Position numbers and translations under genes: made by a program. The notes beneath the pieces were generated by a model, which saw only the letters and a list, made by a program, of their open reading frames with translations, was not told where the DNA came from and made no database searches. Below, in pieces: positions 15,477 through 18,237 of a stretch of DNA of 18,237 nt; within the stretch, counting starts at the first letter, position 1; every line of letters begins with the position of its first letter. This DNA is from CAYQTE01 sp964420285 (GTDB taxonomy: Bacteria > Planctomycetota > Phycisphaerae > Tepidisphaerales > Tepidisphaeraceae). The DNA lies in contig CAYQTE010000084.1 in assembly GCA_964420285.1 (NCBI GenBank), positions 1 to 18,237 of the forward strand. The letters run 5' to 3'.

Positions 15477-17201
15477 CTACGGCTTGGCCGGTGGGAGTGC
15501 TTTGACCAGCTCATCGCTGAGCGGTTGAAATGCGCCGCGCGCCGCCTCCAGCGTATTGGCCTGAGCCAGCCGATCGGCGGCCTGACGTAAGGACGTGTAT
15601 GTGTCGCCCGCGAGCTTCTCCGCGGCAGTCTTCACCGCCTGCATCGCCGGCGCATCGACTTTGTCTTCGGTGAGCGACTTGCTCACACGCAGGTACGTAT
15701 CCACCAAGCCCGCCAGCGGCGTCGCGCTGTCCGGCCGCGAAACCGTTCGCGCGACCGACCCGCACGTCGACATGGACGATCCCAGATACGGATTGGCGAT
15801 CGTCTGATCCGACTGCACCCAATCCGCGTTGGCCATCGGGCAATGGATGATGAACAACTCATGACCATCAGCCGGCGCGCTCGACGGTGCGGCGGCCAAC
15901 GCCACGGTTTCCGCCGGCCTGGCACTGGTCAACTTGTTGATCGCCTCATTGGTGCGGCTTTCCACGTCCATCAGAAACTGGCCGCTGCTGACCACAACAT
16001 CCCCGGCCGACAAGCCCTGCACGACCTGCACGCGATCCTTGTCGCCGCTGGCGCCCAGTCGCACTTCGACCGGCGTGAAATGCCCGTCGGATTTGGTCAC
16101 GAACGCCACCTGACGTACGCCGGTGTCGATAACCGCTTCGCGCGGAACCATGACAACATCGTCCAGAGGCCGGGTCGAGACGTTCACAGTCACATAAGTG
16201 CCCGGCGCCAAGGCCAGATCCGAATTGTCCAGGACCGCGCGAATGGTTTCAGTCTGCGTGGCCGGGTCTATGCGCGGTGAGATGAACGTGACGGTCCCCC
16301 TGAAAGTTCGGCCGGGTAGGCTGTCGGTTGTGGCCTCAACCTTCTGGCCCAGCGCGATGGCCGACATCTGCCCCTCATACACAACCGCGTCAAGCCAAAG
16401 CCGGCAGCGGTCTTCGATGCGCATGAGCTTCATTCCCGCCTGCACCGATGAGCCGTCAACGACCATCTTCTCCGTGATCTCGCCATCGGCTGGGCTGCGA
16501 AACACGACGGATTTCGGTGCGGCCGAGCTCTTGGCGATCGCGTCAATATCCTGGTCTGCCACACCCCACAGCCATAATTTCCGCTTGGCCGATTCCGCCA
16601 TTGCGGTGACCTCGGCGCGAACCGGCGCGGCCGCCGCGGGATCCAGCGCCGCCACGGATTTCTGGGCGGAAATCAGCTCATCAGCCGCCACCTGAAGATC
16701 CGGGCTGTAGACCGCAAACAGCGGATCGCCGGCCTTGACATGCATCCCCTCCTGATCGGCGTAGAGCCTTTCGATCCAGCCGCTGACGCGCAAGCTCACT
16801 TCATGAATCGCCGGCTCGGGAACGCGCAGCACGCCGACCGTCCGGATGGTCTGCGTCAGTGATCCGCGCGTGGCAACGGCCGTGCGAATCCCCATGTTCT
16901 GCACCACGGCCGGATCGATCCTCACCTCGCCGACATCGGCGGCACCATTGCCATCATCGAACACGGGAACGAGGTCCATTCCCATGGCGCTAACACCCGG
17001 CTTGTCGGAAATCGACGACGGGCCGAGCATTGGATCCCAATAGTATTTGATCTTGTGTGCCGCCATTGCCGCCGCCGGCGGGCGTGGATTATCGGCCGTT
17101 CGAGCCTGCTGCGCCCCGGCGCGATAGCCGGCAACCAGCGACAAGCCCACCACAACGACCACGGCAACAAAGACACCGCCCAGTGAAATTCGCCTGCGCA
17201 T
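15477..17201 (-). CDS. cusB: CusB-type periplasmic adaptor with heavy-metal-binding domains
   Basis: 574 residues from the start at 17201, chosen because GAGGAG lies about seven bases upstream and MRRRISLGGV opens a normal signal anchor (hydrophobic to about residue 30). A heavy-metal-binding YHS-like segment follows (about 48-82): KIKYYWDPM, DKPGVSAMGMDLVPV. The membrane-fusion core comes next (about 100-420), with GSLTQTIRTVGVL, the biotinyl-lipoyl-like VSGWIERLYADQEGMHVKAGDPL, the YSPDLQVAADELISAQ hairpin and a beta-barrel. The C-terminus has an extra metal-site candidate, HC454PMANADWVQSD...NPYLG...C480G, then a helical segment similar to DUF3347 (about 490-574, ending FQPLSDELVKAL). It should link CusA to CusC and hand over metal. 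It ends 70 bases before the CusA start chosen here. Confidence 0.92.
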   Translation of the reverse strand: MRRRISLGGVFVAVVVVVGLSLVAGYRAGAQQARTADNPRPPAAAMAAHKIKYYWDPMLGPSSISDKPGVSAMGMDLVPVFDDGNGAADVGEVRIDPAVVQNMGIRTAVATRGSLTQTIRTVGVLRVPEPAIHEVSLRVSGWIERLYADQEGMHVKAGDPLFAVYSPDLQVAADELISAQKSVAALDPAAAAPVRAEVTAMAESAKRKLWLWGVADQDIDAIAKSSAAPKSVVFRSPADGEITEKMVVDGSSVQAGMKLMRIEDRCRLWLDAVVYEGQMSAIALGQKVEATTDSLPGRTFRGTVTFISPRIDPATQTETIRAVLDNSDLALAPGTYVTVNVSTRPLDDVVMVPREAVIDTGVRQVAFVTKSDGHFTPVEVRLGASGDKDRVQVVQGLSAGDVVVSSGQFLMDVESRTNEAINKLTSARPAETVALAAAPSSAPADGHELFIIHCPMANADWVQSDQTIANPYLGSSMSTCGSVARTVSRPDSATPLAGLVDTYLRVSKSLTEDKVDAPAMQAVKTAAEKLAGDTYTSLRQAADRLAQANTLEAARGAFQPLSDELVKALPPAKP

Positions 17202-17300
17202 TGAAACACTCCTCTGCTGGTACAACGAAGTGCGCAGCGCGAAAGGTTCCAATCGCCTGGAAAATTAACCTCGGGGCACGACGGGGACTTGCCCCCTGCT
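17202..17300 (-). promoter_or_regulatory. Gap upstream of cusB with inverted repeats, candidate control region
   Basis: This 99-bp gap separates the winged-helix gene from cusB. It holds TTCC-(8)-GGAA (17247-17262), nested in AGGTT...AACCT (17244-17271), and a G/C-rich dyad GGGGCA/TGCCCC around 17273-17294. Any of these could be an operator or an attenuating hairpin. I found no clear -35/-10 pair, so a separate cusB promoter is possible but not shown. Confidence 0.3.
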
Positions 17301-17651
17301 TTAGGACGGCCCGGAATCCAGCCCCGCCGATCGCAGCACGCTCTGCAACGCGTTCAGATGCCGCTTCAGCGCTCCTCGCCCGGCCGGCGTGAGCGAATAC
17401 CACGTGATCGGCTTGCGATTGAGGAACTGCTTATCCGCCGCGACATAGCCGGCATCCTCCAGCTTGCGGAGTTGAGCGCCAAGGTTGCCATCGGTTTCCG
17501 TCAGGAGCTCTCGCAGCCGCGTAAAGCTCATGGCGTCGGCGTTGCTCAGCAGTACCATCGCGCCCAGCCGGCTTCGATGTTGCAGCAGCGGGTTCATGTC
17601 ATCCAGACCCGCGGGAGATCCGCTCGATTTTGTGGAGGCTTGATCGCTCAT
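17301..17651 (-). CDS. Small winged-helix transcriptional regulator (HTH_34-like)
   Basis: 116 residues. The start at 17651 overlaps the upstream stop by 4 bp (ATGA at 17648-17651) and leaves the wHTH domain complete; a longer in-frame start would read back into the neighbouring gene. Residues about 22-105 form a winged helix: LLQHRSRLGAMVLLSNADA, FTRLRELLTETDGNLGAQL, RKLEDAGYVAA, and a wing with KPITWYSLTPAGRGALKRHL. This matches the MarR/PadR-like 'winged helix DNA-binding' family (PF13601 type). No metal-binding cysteines are seen, so direct copper sensing is unlikely. It is coupled to a membrane protein upstream and lies 99 bp before cusB, which makes it a candidate regulator of its own operon or of the pump. 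Confidence 0.88.
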   Translation of the reverse strand: MSDQASTKSSGSPAGLDDMNPLLQHRSRLGAMVLLSNADAMSFTRLRELLTETDGNLGAQLRKLEDAGYVAADKQFLNRKPITWYSLTPAGRGALKRHLNALQSVLRSAGLDSGPS

Positions 17652-18237
17652 GGCCGCTGCTCTGCTTGTGCAAGGGACCGTGCCCGGCGCGAACTGATAA
17701 CGGCCGCAGCGCACAGCCCGCCTGCAATGACAATGCCCAAGGCGCTCCACCCGTAGTGCGGCACAAACCCGACGACAATTCCGCCAATGACCAGCACCGG
17801 GCCCAGCCACAGAAATGAACGATCAAAATGCACACCGGCAAGAAAGTAGATGATCCCGAACAGAATCACCGCCACTTGGCCGGGGATCTCCCCGCGAAAC
17901 GCCGGCACGCACCAGGCCAGGGCGACCACCGCGGCGACGGCGAGCAATCCGCCGCCCACGAAATGCAGCACGCTCTTCCGCTTCATCGTGCGGTCGCATT
18001 CGCCGCGTTTGCCGGCCAGGAATCGTTGTGCGATCGCGCTGGCCGCGCACGCCGGAATCCAGGCCGTCGCGAAGAACCATTCAGCCCACAGCACGTCGAA
18101 ATCGAGCAGGGCATACCCGATCAGGACATAGACGGCCCAGATGTAATAAGGTGCCGTGAAGGAAACCGGCGAGCGGTCGCGGCGAGCGACGGCGTCGCGG
18201 ACAAAATTGAGATCATCCCGAATCTGATCCGACTGCG
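17648..18237 (-). CDS. Integral membrane protein, partial (start beyond window)
   Basis: 195 residues are visible, and the frame stays open to the right edge, so the start lies outside. The visible N-terminal part, QSDQIRDDLNFVRDAVARRD, is a soluble charged helix. About six hydrophobic segments follow: PYYIWAVYVLIGYALLDF, WFFATAWIPACAASAIA, VLHFVGGGLLAVAAVVALAW, VAVILFGIIYFLAGVHF, FLWLGPVLVIGGIVVGFV and WSALGIVIAGGLCAAAVI. I recognise no catalytic or metal-binding motif. Similar membrane proteins encoded next to HTH_34-type regulators suggest a paired unit in which the membrane protein may modulate the regulator; that is inference. A GTG at 18094 is internal and is not a credible start, because coding sequence clearly continues upstream of it. 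Confidence 0.75.
   Translation of the reverse strand, partial: QSDQIRDDLNFVRDAVARRDRSPVSFTAPYYIWAVYVLIGYALLDFDVLWAEWFFATAWIPACAASAIAQRFLAGKRGECDRTMKRKSVLHFVGGGLLAVAAVVALAWCVPAFRGEIPGQVAVILFGIIYFLAGVHFDRSFLWLGPVLVIGGIVVGFVPHYGWSALGIVIAGGLCAAAVISSRRARSLAQAEQRP

Noticed and set aside
17202..17252. Upstream start for CusB at 17252
   Set aside because: The downstream ATG at 17201 has a strong GAGGAG ribosome binding site, which lies inside the longer form, and it opens directly into the signal anchor.

Overview
This window most likely comes from a GC-rich planctomycete-like bacterium, possibly of the Phycisphaerae. That is an inference. It rests on a DUF1080-type lipoprotein joined to a Tat-exported TIM-barrel-like protein, on a CusB with a heavy-metal-binding N-terminus and a CPM...CG C-terminal segment, on very long PAS-array signalling proteins, and on a GGDEF domain with an insertion before its signature. 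No rRNA, tRNA, CRISPR array, transposase or phage gene was seen.

Layout. (1) Positions 1-569 hold no convincing gene. They contain degenerate heptamer repeats, a C8-A-C7 tract and a diverged direct repeat. (2) Positions 570-2260 (+) are a two-gene operon with a 4-bp overlap: an internally shortened DUF1080 lipoprotein and a putative Tat-exported glycoside-hydrolase-like protein. (3) Everything from 2289 to the right edge lies on the minus strand and is transcribed from right to left. In that order it holds a partial membrane protein, a small winged-helix regulator, a CusB-CusA-CusC type tripartite metal efflux pump, a soluble eight-PAS histidine kinase, a FixJ/LuxR-type response regulator and a membrane GGDEF-EAL protein.

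How the genes may work together. The efflux genes encode a complete RND-type Cu(I)/Ag(I) pump. CusA keeps the three substrate methionines and the acidic/lysine proton-relay residues known from E. coli CusA. The pump follows a winged-helix/membrane-protein pair rather than a CueR- or CusRS-type regulator. The kinase and its response regulator overlap by 4 bp and form a FixL/FixJ-like pair. A putative promoter separates them from the pump genes, and a 194-bp gap with a perfect 18-bp palindrome separates them from the c-di-GMP gene. A link between metal or redox state, the phosphorelay and c-di-GMP is suggested only by gene order.

Most unusual points: the kinase PAS modules repeat with an exact 128-residue period; one PAS carries a C-x4-C-x15-C-x2-C cluster; the GGDEF domain has a Cys/His-rich nine-residue insertion that moves the usual inhibitory-site motif; CusA is about 175 residues longer than E. 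coli CusA because of discrete insertions; the C-terminal modules of CusB seem to be in swapped order; and the DUF1080 protein has lost the middle of its fold in frame. No wholly new system can be claimed from this sequence alone.
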